NCBI GenBank assembly: GCA_016785225.1
Contig: JAFBJZ010000512.1
Coordinates: forward strand, 3,013,001-3,077,000
Direction of reading: 5' to 3'
Origin: Psettodes erumei
Lineage: Eukaryota; Chordata; Actinopteri; Pleuronectiformes; Psettodidae
Length of the DNA: 64,000 nt
Below are positions 22,607-34,019 of this stretch, one piece after another. The notes under the pieces were generated by a model, which saw nothing but the letters and a program-made list of their open reading frames with translations, had not been told where the DNA came from and made no database searches. Positions within the stretch are counted from its first letter, which is position 1; each line of letters opens with the position of its first letter. A program made the position numbers and the translations under genes.

Positions 22607-24380
22607 ACTCCAGTTCTTCCCAAGAATAAAAACAGAAGAGGAAGTAAGTAGTGAATGAGTAAACAGCAGCTATAGCCTTTCTCTGTAATGGAGTAATGGA
22701 GGAATTCCAATCAACACGTCCTGGTCAATGTAGATACTTCACAGTGGGACACATAATCCAAAATCCAGAATGTGATTGCCCCCACTTTGATCAGAGTCTC
22801 TTTCCCTGACCTCAGTGATTGCAGGCTCAGGAACTGCCATTGTACACTGTATTTTATCTTTTCTTTACCGAAACCAAATCCTGTCTTTCTTTTTTGTAGT
22901 AGATTTAGCAGTGTTCTTTAGTAGTTTAGCAGTGTGTAAAGGAGACCCCAGGCAAGAATTCACTTTTGGACTTGTTGCTTCTGAGGTTTTTTCATTTGAA
23001 TGGTTTTATGTGCATTGGGAGGCAAAGCTCCCCAGTATTTTAAGAATAAAAAGAGCAGATGTTAAGAAAAGTAAGAAAAAATAGAATAGAAATACTCTCT
23101 TAGATTGTTCATCATTTTGAATCTATCTTGCGACCTCTTGGTTGTACAATATATATAAATAATTTGAACACACATCCATTGGCTGGAGCAAGCACGGTTC
23201 ACATGGTCGTTTTCACATCTTCCTTCAATTGGAGGCCAAACACAAACTTCAATTTAGTGAGTATACATGGAGCTCAATTATTGACCATTGTAAACAAAAA
23301 ACTGTTCAGACATGGATCCACTGAGTCAGACTGTGGTCAGTTTAAGTGCAAATCTTGATCCAGTGAAATTAGAGTTTTATATAGCCAACATACTGTCACA
23401 GCAAACTAAAGATTCAAAGTGAATCGCTTGTGTTGTGGTGCTCTTTAAATGCGCAAGTTTGTTCTGAGATCTGAGTGCAGGGAATGAGCAATCCAAACAT
23501 GGGAGGCTTACTGGGGGTTCTCACACCTGAAGCTTATGTGTTCCAAAACCCTCTGAGTGCTGTCACTGATGCTGAACTGTACAAGCATTTCCCAGTGTAA
23601 GCTTGAGGAGGGCAGTTGCTAATGAGGTAGTGCTTGGTGTGTGCATGAGCATCTGTGCATGTACGCCATTGGACTACCTGCGTGAAATAGTGTCTCTATC
23701 TACTGTATGCAGGTATTATATTATGTATTATTATGTATTATTTTAGATGTCCCATTAACCCAGGTGCTGCTGCATCACCTGCACTGCCGTGATAATGGCA
23801 AATATTTGCTCCACTCCAGTGTTTTAAAGCTCAGCAGCTATCAAGATGGGCAATGTTTCGTCATTATCCCACATGGTTACACCAACATTTTGATTTTGGC
23901 AAGCCGAGGTCTTTGAGTTGAAATCTAATATTTGTTGATTCTAAATTAGTTTGCGTGAAGCTAAAGCTACAGTCTGGATACCTGAGTTGAAATTGCTTGG
24001 GATGTCAAACTCTGCTAATATTAGCAAATGAAGGAAGTCCAAGTGAGACTGTAACTCGTGGGTAAAGAACTGGGCGTCTTTTATCGCTTAGGGATTCAAC
24101 GTTTCATTTGCAAGTGGTGCATTTTCTTATCTTCTTTTCAAAAGGTACAGTTACTACTTTCACAAACTGATATTCAACAGTGTGACCAGTGCAGGGCAGC
24201 CAAAAGCCGCTGAATAACCCTGTCTAACAGCCCAACAGAGTATCTGCTGTTATAGTCAAGTATCAGACATTAAAAAGCTCAATTTTTTCCTCGCCCTTGA
24301 CGTGTTTCAGAGTCCACACATCATCAGAAATCTTTGACATTATTTCTGCTTATTGTCTTCCATCATGCATGCGCACACAC
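22605..24380. other. Unique noncoding sequence, no gene seen
   Basis: About 1.8 kb without a recognised gene or repeat. The frame at 22815-23084 (about 89 codons) resembles no family. Confidence 0.6.
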
Positions 24381-24386
24381 TCAAAT

Positions 24387-24404
24387 ACACACACACACAC
24401 ACAC
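24387..24404. repeat. Short (AC)9 microsatellite
   Basis: A short pure AC run. Confidence 0.95.
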
Positions 24405-24479
24405 GCACATATCCTGGCTGAATTGAGGGCAGACATTCGCTCAGAGTGAGATCCACTGCTGTTGTGTTCCTTTGTTTGC

Positions 24480-24630
24480 AGCACATGATACACTCCCTCT
24501 CCCACTGTGTGGTAATATGGCTATTTTCTCAGTCAATTTGCCACTCTCTGCATCCAAGCGCATGCAAATATGGAAGATGATGCCGATTGGGGAATAGTGC
24601 TCTGCTGTATAATAATGTGTACCGACTGTT
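24480..24630. promoter_or_regulatory. Candidate conserved noncoding block with octamer
   Basis: Contains a perfect octamer ATGCAAAT at 24562-24569 within complex, repeat-free DNA. Regulatory role is inferred. Confidence 0.28.
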
Positions 24631-26460
24631 TAAGTCTCGGTTATTGTTGGGCAGGGGCGCTGCCAGTGTTTTGAACTCATGCCCTGTTTTCAGTGGGAAA
24701 AAAAATTAAAATGAGAACAAAACTGCAGCTATAAAGAACACAGGATCATGATGATTTTCTGAATTCTCATGTTATATGCACATTGTTAACTGACTGCTAC
24801 TGTCAAAGGTGTGATTTCAACTAGCTCATCTTTACCACACAGCGATGCATGAAGTTAAAATTAATGTGGGGAAAGAGGAGCAAAAGTCAACAGTGTGAGT
24901 GAGCTGGGAGCTGGGAGTGATGCACAACAAGTTAATACTATTCCCCCAGTTCCACTCCCCTCTGTGCTGGTGCTAGCACCAACTGGTAGGATTTATTATA
25001 GTGTGGTGACAGAGATGAAAAGAATTTTCCTCCTTTCTGTCTACAAGCACAGCCAGTAGCATTTGTTAGAAAGTACGGCCATTGAATTTCTCAGAATGTT
25101 ACTTCAGTACCCTCCGCAATGTAAATGAATCTTTTCGCAAATTTTAGATCAGGAAATTATATTAGGTTGTCACAAATGAAATGAAGTTCATTCCTCTCAG
25201 CTTGTCAAGCTCGCAAAGAAGTGTAAACATTGGAAAATGTGCTCCACTATGACATTTTCTGACATGGAGCTACTCAGAGATGAAGCGTTGTATCAGAGTA
25301 AATTGTGGGTGTGAAACTTCAAGTGTGTTAAACAAACCCAGAATGCCTTAAAATTGAAGCAAATGTGTCAGTCAAACTCTTCTTGGACAATTCGGTGGAG
25401 ACAAAAGCAAAACAGCAGGTTAGTATAGAAAAAAAAAGATCATTTGTACTCCCTCATTACTGAAATGCCCCAGGGAACAGCTTGAAAATAAAACAGTTCA
25501 ACCTGACATGTACCTGTAGCATGAATCACTGAACCTCTTTCTATAGTATTATACTGTACCTATTTCAGGCAAAATTTAAATAGAAATCAGCAGAAAAAGA
25601 CACAGGAGAAAAAAATTGTCAGCTTTTGATGAGCAACAAGCAAGTTAGAAGCATAAATTCTATTCTAAAGTCCAAGCATAGAGTGGAATAAAAATTCATG
25701 TAGTGTATTGTTAGTTTCATCAAATTGTAGTGACACAGATGAGGCATCATTGGAGAGCTGCAGTTTTTTCCCTGTAACCTCCATGTTTGTCTATTTTTGA
25801 TTTATTTCCCCTTTTTTAATAGATGCAAAATAAAATCATAATTGAGTCAAAATATGGTATTGGATACATAACATCAGGCTTATCTAGATGCTAGAAACAT
25901 CCCAACATTTGTTCTTCGGTAGATTAATACATATTTAGGAGGGAAATACATTGTCTTAGCTAAGCCTAACAAAGCCCTGAAACATTTTAGTGACAAAGGA
26001 AAGGTGAAACACTTTTTCTATCTACACATTTCTCTGTGCATCAAGTCCTTGTAAAATCATTTCAAAATGTTTGTTTCATTCTGCATCTGGTTTCTTACAT
26101 AACATTTGTTAAAGATTGTATCTTTTCCTTAAAGTAGAGAAAGCTTTAAAGCTGCATTCAGATCATTATGGGACATTTAAAGTCACTACTGAAATGTTTT
26201 CAGGTGGCTTGGCTTTCTTTTATAGGTTTTATAGAGAAAAAAATCACAAAGACTGTAATGATGAAACAAAAGGCTGATAAAAAAACCCAACCTATTCACT
26301 GGGTTAAGGGAAATGCCCATAACAGTAGAATGGTGCACTTTACTTTCTGATAACCAATTAATAACACCATTATCATTATCAGCACACCTACATACTCTAT
26401 GTCCAACTCTGATACAGAAAACACACATATGAGCTGCCACCTACAGCTCAGGTACACCCT
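24631..26460. other. AT-rich unique sequence, no gene seen
   Basis: About 1.8 kb without recognised genes. It has a GGGCAGGGGCGCTG word near 24651 that resembles a CTCF core but is one G short. Confidence 0.6.
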
Positions 26461-26466
26461 CCTGAT

Positions 26467-26502
26467 CCCCCCCCACCCCCCCACCCCCCGTTGCTAAGCA
26501 AC
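26467..26502. promoter_or_regulatory. G-quadruplex-prone run beside an RFX-type X-box
   Basis: C8-A-C7-A-C6 at 26467-26489 gives long G runs on the minus strand. It abuts GTTGCTAAGCAAC at 26490-26502, a perfect palindrome around a central base. This fits the symmetric X-box bound by RFX family factors (consensus GTTGCC-ATGGCAAC type). The site match is strong, but its use in vivo is unknown. Confidence 0.45.
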
Positions 26503-26700
26503 ATGTTCCTTGTGTGGACACCCACCTGCCTTCAGGCTTCAGCACTCTAAATTTGGTCTTAATTGCAAATTGAGTGGGAGAGCAGTCTGACGCTGGCTGA
26601 ATGAGAAGCAGGCAGCCGAGGCTCTGGCTGTGGGCATAGAGGCGATTCACAATGGTGTTCAGATGTGCATAAAGGCAGACATGCAAGCTGATGTACAAAC
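26503..26700. promoter_or_regulatory. Candidate conserved noncoding block after the X-box
   Basis: Complex sequence immediately downstream of the X-box palindrome, without repeats. It is probably one unit with it if the element is real. Confidence 0.27.
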
Positions 26701-27700
26701 GCACAACGCAAAGTTGTGCATTTTAGTTGTTAAATCTAGGTAGAGGAAATATAACTACACGTCTTTCAAGTATAATGCTGCCATAGTTGTCTTGCCATTT
26801 AGTTGGTGAAGTGGAGAAACACCACACAACAGCTTTCTACCACATATTTCCATATCAATTTGTTATCAAGACCTCAGGAAATCGTCCATATTTTGAAAAT
26901 GATTATCATCCATTTTTTCTTGTCTTCATTCTCAGGTGACATTAAATAAAAACTGAAATTTAGATTTACAAAACCTGGATTTTCCCCTGACAAAAGTCAC
27001 TGTGAAACCATAGCAATAACAAATTATGCAGCTGCGGATCCTTTAACCTTTTCTTTTTATTGAGATCATGGAACACATTAAGTGTTCCAGGTGTGTCATA
27101 TAATCTCAAGAGAGGGGCTGTGTGGCCATTTTCATTTAGTCATTCATGTGATTTTTCCTTTTACACTTGGGGAATCCAACATATTTCATCTGGAAACAGG
27201 AAGTTGACCGGTCTGCATTCACACTTTCCATAGTATAAATGGTGGAGGGGTTAACTATTACAGTTGTAGTTTAAGTACAAAAAAAGAATTTAACAGATCC
27301 CCTCTGATGCCAGTGATCATTGTCATCATTCAACGATCAGTACTTGGACTCCTGAAAGCATGGATAAAATAACTAAAAGAAAAGTAAAAAGATCGAAGGA
27401 AATATTCCTATTTTTATTTAAATAAGGAAGCATATCTTAGAATAATTTCTGAAGTTTAATGTTTGACACATTGAAAGCACCATATCACGATACAACCCAA
27501 CCTTTGATATGAAATGTCATTTTCACATTTGTGTCCTTTAATCAACATTTCATAAATGTGCTGTTCATGTTTCTTCAAAGACCGATGTAAAGCTGCAGAC
27601 GCTCGGAGTATAATGAGACTAACATATCTGACTGATTTGCAGCAGTAGCTAAGCAATATCGTCAACATGAAGAACTCATTTTTCTCCGGAATAACAATTA
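26701..27700. other. AT-rich unique sequence, no gene seen
   Basis: No recognised gene, repeat or motif array. Confidence 0.6.
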
Positions 27701-28130
27701 TTTCTCTCATCATGAGCTCAACTTCTTCGAATTGTTTCCCACAAAACTTCCCCCAGCTTTTTGAGGTCTCCTCAAACTGAAATATTACTGAGATACATCG
27801 ACAGGCCCAAAACTCTTAAGAGAGCACATATTGGAGAAGGCCCCCGTTCACTCAATTCAATTACCCCAGCCCTATACACAATCCACAGGAGACAACGGTG
27901 CACCGGATGCTCATTTCAACTCCTCTTTCCCCAAATCCCCATAGAAATCTCCTTCGGTCGGACAATGCACTTTTTCCCATTTGAAAAAAAAGAAAGAAAA
28001 TCAATATCTGGTTTCAATACTTGTGGAAGCCAATCAATACGAGGCCTGGCTCGCTTTTTCTCTGCCACAATCTTTCTCCAGTTTTCCTTCCATCTCTGGC
28101 AAATGGTAAATAGAAACAATGGTGTATGGT
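27700..28130. promoter_or_regulatory. Candidate conserved noncoding block
   Basis: About 430 bases of complex DNA with CpG words and CAATTCAATTAC near 27856. The 156-codon plus-strand frame over it (27761-28231) has no family features and is overlapped by an open minus-strand frame, as expected for GC-balanced noncoding DNA. It is one of the larger repeat-free islands. Confidence 0.36.
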
Positions 28131-28622
28131 TATTGGGAGGTCAGGGTGCAGCTGGAGGAGAGAATAAGGCTGTTGATGAGAGTGCTTGTGCTGGAATCAC
28201 ACAAGCTTTGATGCCGTTAACCTGTCTGTGAAGCGGTATGGACAAAAGAGCTGGACATACTCAAACGCCAGCACACACTCACACACAAAGAGGAAAACAG
28301 ACACATTTAACCAAATTTTTAGGCCTCTGTATGATTTGGGAGTTTGGTGTTGGATTTCATTCTCAGCACTAAAGAACCCACAATGGAGGAGGCTCCAGAA
28401 TCAGTCAGAAAAACTGAAGGCAATGGGAGACAGTGTCCAAAATAGAATAAGATCTCGATTGTGCTTGGTTTAAGGTAAAATTATGAGTAGAATGATGCAG
28501 ATATAAAATAAAACAAAAATTCAGGTTTGAGTTGTATTCATTAACCTTGCCTCTATGTCTACAAGGCAACGTCACTTTTATACATCAAACCTTTGAAGTC
28601 TTCTTCATGAAATAACCATCAC
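28131..28622. other. Unique noncoding sequence, no gene seen
   Basis: No structure is noted before the hairpin cluster that follows. Confidence 0.55.
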
Positions 28623-28725
28623 AATAAAAGGTTTTATTAAAAGCACAATACTTCAGTGCTTTGTTTCTAGGAAACAAGGCACTGAAGTATTTGTCAATGA
28701 CTTGATGACAACAAGTCAATGACAA
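28623..28725. repeat. Cluster of three consecutive hairpins (inverted repeats)
   Basis: Hairpin 1: 7-bp arms at 28623-28629 and 28632-28638, spacer GG. Hairpin 2: 21-base arms at 28647-28667 and 28671-28691, spacer TAG; 20 of 21 positions pair and the remaining one is a T/G wobble. Hairpin 3: arms at 28691-28704 and 28712-28725 pair at 13 of 14 positions, with a 7-base loop. The arms are too well matched for chance. The spacers are too short for a usual microRNA precursor, and no terminal repeats of a transposon were seen. Confidence 0.9.
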
Positions 28726-29138
28726 GATGAAATAGAGACAGTGACTGAAGGTCTTCATAATAAGGTTGATGAGAACAATCCTGTCTCCTCAAAATTATGT
28801 CTTTATATGTACTAATTTGTACTGCTTTAGTTTTTCAATAACAGACAAACTGTAATGGTTGCCTGGATGTGTTATGTTGAATGGCAAGAACAGGACTTTA
28901 ACACAAGAGGCAAGGATTCACATCCCGCGTTGTCTGTGTGGTTTCATTGGGGCAAGAAAAGGACTTTGGTTCATGCTGGGATGTGAGCGTCGGTTTGGTA
29001 AATAGTTTCTGGAGGGTCTATTATTTTATCTCACTTTTGACTATTCAAAGACCAAGCTTCCCTTAATCTTCACCAAGTAAGTTGAAATAAGGAATTTAAC
29101 CAACGTTAAAAGTCATCATAAAAAAAATCATTCTGTTT
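28726..29138. other. Unique noncoding sequence, no gene seen
   Basis: No recognised feature. Confidence 0.6.
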
Positions 29139-29139
29139 A

Positions 29140-29545
29140 CTTCCCGTGGTTGATTGTCTGCCCTGCCCTAATGTGTTCCACCTGTTTTTCACTATCCCCA
29201 CCTCCCTGGAGTGTATATATAGTCTTGGTCTTTCCTTCTGTCTTTGTCACTTCGTCTGTTGTTGTTGCTTAGATATCCAGTTTTGCCCACTGTTGTGCTG
29301 TGCTGCCATTTTGTTCCTGTTCTTGGGGTTTATGCTCCCCGTTCTCCCCCAGTGTGTCTCCGTTCTTTCAGCTTTTCATGAGTTTCTTAGGTTTCTTGTT
29401 TGGATTTTTTTATGTGGACATTGTTATCATTGCTTGGCTTGTTCTACATGTGGGTCCAACTCCTTTTACCTTTTTGACACTCTGGTTATTTGAAGAGTGA
29501 ACAAAATCCATTGGCTCAATAAAATATTATTCCAGTTCAATTGTA
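29140..29545 (+). mobile_element. Dispersed repeat relic, class unassigned
   Basis: Begins with a CTGCCCTGCCCTAATGTG word and TTCCACCTG, continues with a TATA-like GTATATATAG near 29213, a T-rich middle, and ends in AATAAA near 29518. This layout and wording match a common dispersed fish repeat with a promoter-like 5' part and a polyadenylation-like 3' part, which could be an LTR-like or nonautonomous element. The 115-codon frame in it is a T-rich artefact. No terminal duplication could be fixed. Confidence 0.5.
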
Positions 29546-30165
29546 TGTAGTTGTCATTTATCATTAAGTATAGTAATTATTTCTCAGTGTTGAGGCCAGA
29601 AGGAGAAGGAAACAATATTTTACAACCTGGTCTGCCCAAGCAAATCTTGTGAACATCTCACGTTATCTGAATTCTGATGTTTGCAAGAGTGACAGAGTGT
29701 CATCTTCCCTCTGCAGGACCACAAAAGAAATATATGATGCATGTTTGATAAAGTTCGGGACATGTGAGATGAGGTTGGGAGTGGGAGAGAGCAATTAAAC
29801 AGGGAGGGCTCATCTCTCCCATTGCATCACTGCAGGGGGAGTCAGGGCTCCTTATTGACCCTGCTGACCTGACCTGAAAACGTAAAGTGAATGTTTGGTT
29901 GTTGGAGCCCCTCGCCACAAATACCAAAACAATTAATTTTTGTGTTTGTCAAAGATGGACTTAAAACCTGTGATGCATGCAGTGAGCAGACAGCAGTCAG
30001 TGTCGGGCTGTTCTAAGTAGTCTTTTGAGAGGAGCAGGAAGGGTGCCAGCCTGGGCATCATATTGTCCCCCTCTCAGCCCAACAAGGACCCTCTTATCGT
30101 GCCTGTCATGGCTGGAAGGAGCTCGGGCTTGGTTGGATTGGTGGGTGGGGGCACACAGTCGGGGG
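29546..30165. other. Unique noncoding sequence, no gene seen
   Basis: No recognised feature. The minus-strand frame at 29700-29927 resembles no family. Confidence 0.55.
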
Positions 30166-30169
30166 CCCT

Positions 30170-30320
30170 GGGATGATCTATGGGACCCTATGGTGCTGTT
30201 GTCTCACGAAAAAGGAATTACAAACAAATTGCTGAGGGCCAGCACATCATTTCAAGACTCATGGCAAGTTTATGACTTGCTAATGTTCCTAATTACATGG
30301 CCGTGAAAGACTTAATTAAT
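30170..30320. promoter_or_regulatory. Candidate conserved noncoding block with homeodomain words
   Basis: TAATTA at 30290-30295 and TTAATTAA at 30312-30319 lie within complex, repeat-free DNA. Homeodomain factors bind such words, and several in one short block is typical of developmental enhancers. Confidence 0.38.
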
Positions 30321-30449
30321 TGAGGGGTGCATGGGGGACGGGGTGAGGGTAGGTGGGGAGAGTTAAGAGGGTGCAGAGGAAAAGAAAGGAGGAAGGAAGG
30401 GAAAAAACCAGGCCCCAAAGTAAGAGAAAGAAAATAAGAGAGTGATGAG
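30321..30449. repeat. Purine-rich low-complexity tract
   Basis: G-rich (30325-30360), then GGAAGGAAGG and AAGAAAG words. It separates two candidate regulatory blocks. Confidence 0.8.
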
Positions 30450-30790
30450 AAAGAAAGTGGTTGCCTGTGTTTGTTATCATGGTTCCAGTGCATTGGTTTT
30501 TACTGCCTGAGGAGAATTTAGTGGCTCTCACTATTGCGTGTAAAAGAAAATGTGAGTCTCCGGGAAACGCGACCATTACGATCAACCCCTTGCTGATACC
30601 TAATATGCCCCGCGTTCCCCCCATGACTTTGCCAAAGTGTCTGTAATCATATTATTGTAAATGTTAGCGCAGTTAATTGCATGGAGAGGAAAATGGGCTA
30701 CGCTTGGCGGGTTATGGGGAATTTTTTGAAAGTTTGTTTGCCCTCTGGAGTATTGGAGGCACTAATAATGTTGGATTGGAGGCGAGAGCG
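30450..30790. promoter_or_regulatory. Candidate conserved noncoding block
   Basis: About 340 bases of complex DNA with an unusual number of CpGs for this window (around 30560-30620), TTAATTGCATGG near 30673 and a GGAGGCACTAATAATG stretch near 30755. No repeat is present and no frame is family-like. It is one of the strongest islands by eye. Confidence 0.4.
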
Positions 30791-30799
30791 CGAGAAAGA

Positions 30800-31885
30800 A
30801 GAAGATGGAGAGAGGAAGGAAGCAGGAGGAGGGCAACACTTAACCGTGAGTGTTTTCTTCTCTCACCATCGCGTCTGATATGATTTCAACAAATAAAGTA
30901 AAAGGAATACAGCGCTACTCATGTGGCTGACTTCTCAGTGAGTGTTTTGAATTCAGCAGCTCGCGAGCAAATTGACAGCTGGTGACGATTGACTTTGCCA
31001 ACTATGTCAAGCATTACAACGTTTTCACAGTGTTTGGAAAATTAATTGATGTTGAAATTTTGTGTGGATTTGACCAATCAAAGCAAGTAGCACCTCACAG
31101 TGACATCACAGCAACATATTTTAAATATAGGCGGATTAATCTTTTTTTTTGTTTAAGACTTAATTTTTTATTCCATTTATTTACTGGCTGATTTAATAGA
31201 GCAGAGCAGTTTACATGATTCAGGTCCATCTGTTAAAATAAAAATAAACCTGCGGTGGAGACAAGTGTGTGCTCCAATTATCAGGGAATTACACTGTTGA
31301 GCCTCAAAAGGAGTGCTGGGGAAAATGTTGTGATTGACTGCTGAACCTCAGGTTCAGGAGGAGCTATGTGGATTCTGTCCTCATTGTGGAGGTGAACAAA
31401 AATCTTTATTTTTGCAAGGATTCATTTGTGCTGTCGAATAGTTACTAACAGTAAGTACAAATTAGTCTGTCCACATATTCTGCTTTCTGCCCGTGGTACA
31501 AGGCCCTGTGCCAGCCATAATTAATTATGCACAAGGAGATAGTCCTGACTGAAACTTCAGAGATCCAGGAGGTGAATGGGGCATGTACTGTATGTACATT
31601 TTTTGAGTTTGTGTCCTGCCACATACACGCATGCATTTTTTGCTACTTATAAACTGCAGCCATATCATATGCTTTTGTAAAATTACTTATTTCATTTCTA
31701 ATGTTGTCACTGCTTGAAAATGAAAAGCAAAACATGTTTAACTATGCACTTTGCTGGCTTCAGTTGATTTGAATAGTTTTGAACCAGTTTGTACAAGTAA
31801 TCATACAAGACTACTGTCAAAAAGGTCATATCTTTGACACAAACTCGATCAAGGAGATTTTGGATAGTCAACAGTGTACATGTTC
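30800..31885. other. AT-rich unique sequence, no gene seen
   Basis: No recognised gene or repeat. Confidence 0.6.
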
Positions 31886-31889
31886 TCTC

Positions 31890-32130
31890 TCCCTCTCAGT
31901 CATAAAAAACAGGCAGGCCAGGCAGTGGTGAGGCAGGCCCCACCACTCTGGGCTCACCCAGGGAACATTAGTCATTTTCCAGCTCATTGCTGAGGCTCAT
32001 TTAGCAAAGCCTCCTCCTGACCGTCATCAATATCTCTCCTAAAGAGGCCTCTGAGCTGGGAAGGACCAGGCTGCCCTAACCTGCTGTGGGTCACACTTCA
32101 CCATGCCTGAGCTGGATAGTGCTGGGAACT
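31890..32130. promoter_or_regulatory. Candidate conserved noncoding block
   Basis: GC-balanced, complex and repeat-free, with dense GGCAGG and CTGAGCTGG words. It stands out from AT-rich flanks. Function is inferred. Confidence 0.35.
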
Positions 32131-33110
32131 AATCAGAAATGACAAGAAGCTATTCAGACTTCTCTTTTTTTTTTTAGGACTTGTTGCATCGTGCTTCTTC
32201 TGTGGAACCATGGGATGTAATTAAATGACTATGACTCAGTTTCCCAAGATTCTCAGTCAGGGCCCCAATGTGGTCACTTGACATGTGCCACACTGGTATA
32301 CTGATGTATCACAATTAAATTTTTAGACACCATTATGTTGAAATTTTGAAATCTTGTAAAACTGCTTATGCAAGAAAATTGCAAATGCAGCATGTGCATG
32401 ATAGAAGAAACCATAATTTCTGTGTCACTTTCATATACTGGCCCCTTTATAAAGACTAAACAATCCCAATGAACCTCTGTCAAGTTCATGAAAGGTATTA
32501 CTTTATTTTTATTTGAAGCGCAAGAAGCAGCAACATTATCTCACAACTTTTACCTTGAAGTGGTAAAGAATACATGATTTGTCATTGTATGACACCTTGT
32601 AGTACTGTTGAGAAAGATCAGACCTTTGACACATGAGGACAACCGAGGACAGGACAGATGCTCACATGGTGGATATATGTGGAATTAACGTAAGACAGGA
32701 GACATGAAAGGTAAATTTGGGCTGACACAGTGGGTGAGGCAGGAGGCTGACAGGAGGGCAAAAGGCACCACCCTGCTGTGCTTAACTGCTGACTACAGTG
32801 CTGTGTGACTGGCAGCATCGCCTCATTTTGACTGGTCCTCTGAGGTTTTTCTTTTTAGTTCATTTGTCCTCAAACAACCCGATTTGACCATCACAGTTTT
32901 TATCCTGTCAGCATTGACGTGGGCTTATCAAGGTTAATAAGGGTGTTGTATGCTGATACTTTTTACAGGTATTCAGTGTGTCTTTATTCATTTTATAAGC
33001 AAAAAAATGTTTCATTTCTCGAGTCTCCACAACTGCATCACTATCAAGTCTGTTTATAGTGAAACTGGCTTAATTACACTGAAGGCTTGGTGACGATACT
33101 GCAGCAACAA
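32131..33110. other. AT-rich unique sequence, no gene seen
   Basis: A T-run lies near 32165-32177. No gene or repeat family is recognised. Confidence 0.6.
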
Positions 33111-33114
33111 AACC

Positions 33115-33345
33115 AACTGCAGATACTACTGCTGCTGCTGCTTCTGGTACAACTTTTATTAAATCCATTGCTTGTGCTATTACAGCAACTATTAACACAA
33201 TTACTTAATTAATTCTGTAATAGTTACTACAACAACTACTGCTACTACAACAATTTCTACTATGGCAGCAAAACTGTACAAGTACTACTAGAATTAAATA
33301 AAACTACTCCTACTGCTACAGCATCTGTCTATCTATCTATCTACC
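33115..33345. repeat. Degenerate (ACT/GCT/ACA)n tract ending in (TCTA)n
   Basis: About 200 bases of decayed trinucleotide repeats (TACTGCTGCTGCTG, CAACTACTGCTACTACAACA type words), followed by a short TCTA/ATCT run at 33327-33344. It is an old simple-repeat array. Confidence 0.85.
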
Positions 33346-33556
33346 TACTGTGTGTGCCTGTATCGTCAAAGCTGATGAGCATGCAAGACTAGAAGTTTTT
33401 ACACAGTGTGATTATGTACGGTGATGTAACATAAACGTTTTGATTGTTGTGTTTCTGATGGCTGCAGTGTGCCTCTAGCTGAAAAAGCATGGAAATGAAG
33501 TGGAAAATGCATATGATTAGGCAAATACAATCTCCTTAGAATCTGTGTATGTATGA

Positions 33557-33559
<3 letters not shown>
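33346..33559. other. Unique spacer, no gene seen
   Basis: No recognised feature. Confidence 0.55.
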
Positions 33560-33592
<33 letters not shown>

Positions 33593-33614
33593 CTGTGTGT
33601 GTGCATGTGTCCAT
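33560..33614. repeat. (GT)15 microsatellite with imperfect tail
   Basis: Pure GT from 33560 to 33590, then broken GT to about 33610. It accounts for the His-Thr and Cys-Val frames on the two strands. Confidence 0.97.
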
Positions 33615-33997
33615 GAGCGAGAAGTAGATAGAAAAAGAGAGCGACGTGCTCTAAACACACGATTACATCTGCATTTCCACATCCAACATTTGTTTTCATT
33701 AAATTTCCATTCTGGCATATTTGCTTTCCTATTCCTACATTTCACAGTATTTGCATCAAATCATGTGGTAAATGATGCACACACATTTTACTCGACTTAA
33801 CTTATATAGAGATGCAGCGCGTTCACCACTTACATCTGCTTTAGGCTCTTCAAATATGATCACGCTCGCTTCTGGATGAATTACCTCTTTTTTGGAAACT
33901 TTGATAACTTGTCGTTTAATTTATCTTTAACCAATTTTCATGTTTTCCTCAGTATATTCTATATTTTCTTAAAAGGAACTGAAATTAATTGTCATGC
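33615..33997. other. AT-rich unique sequence, no gene seen
   Basis: Contains a reverse octamer ATTTGCAT at 33749-33756. Confidence 0.55.
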
Positions 33998-34019
33998 CTC
34001 TCTCTCTCTCTCTCTCTCT
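33998..34019. repeat. (TC)11 microsatellite
   Basis: A pure TC run that borders the dispersed-repeat relic on its right. Confidence 0.95.

Noticed and set aside
24651..24668. A GGGCAGGGGCGCTG word resembling a CTCF core
   Set aside because: It is one G short of the core and lacks the upstream half of the site.
28647..28691. Reading the 21-base hairpin as a microRNA precursor
   Set aside because: The 3-base spacer and short total length do not fit a normal precursor, and the arms match no microRNA that I know.
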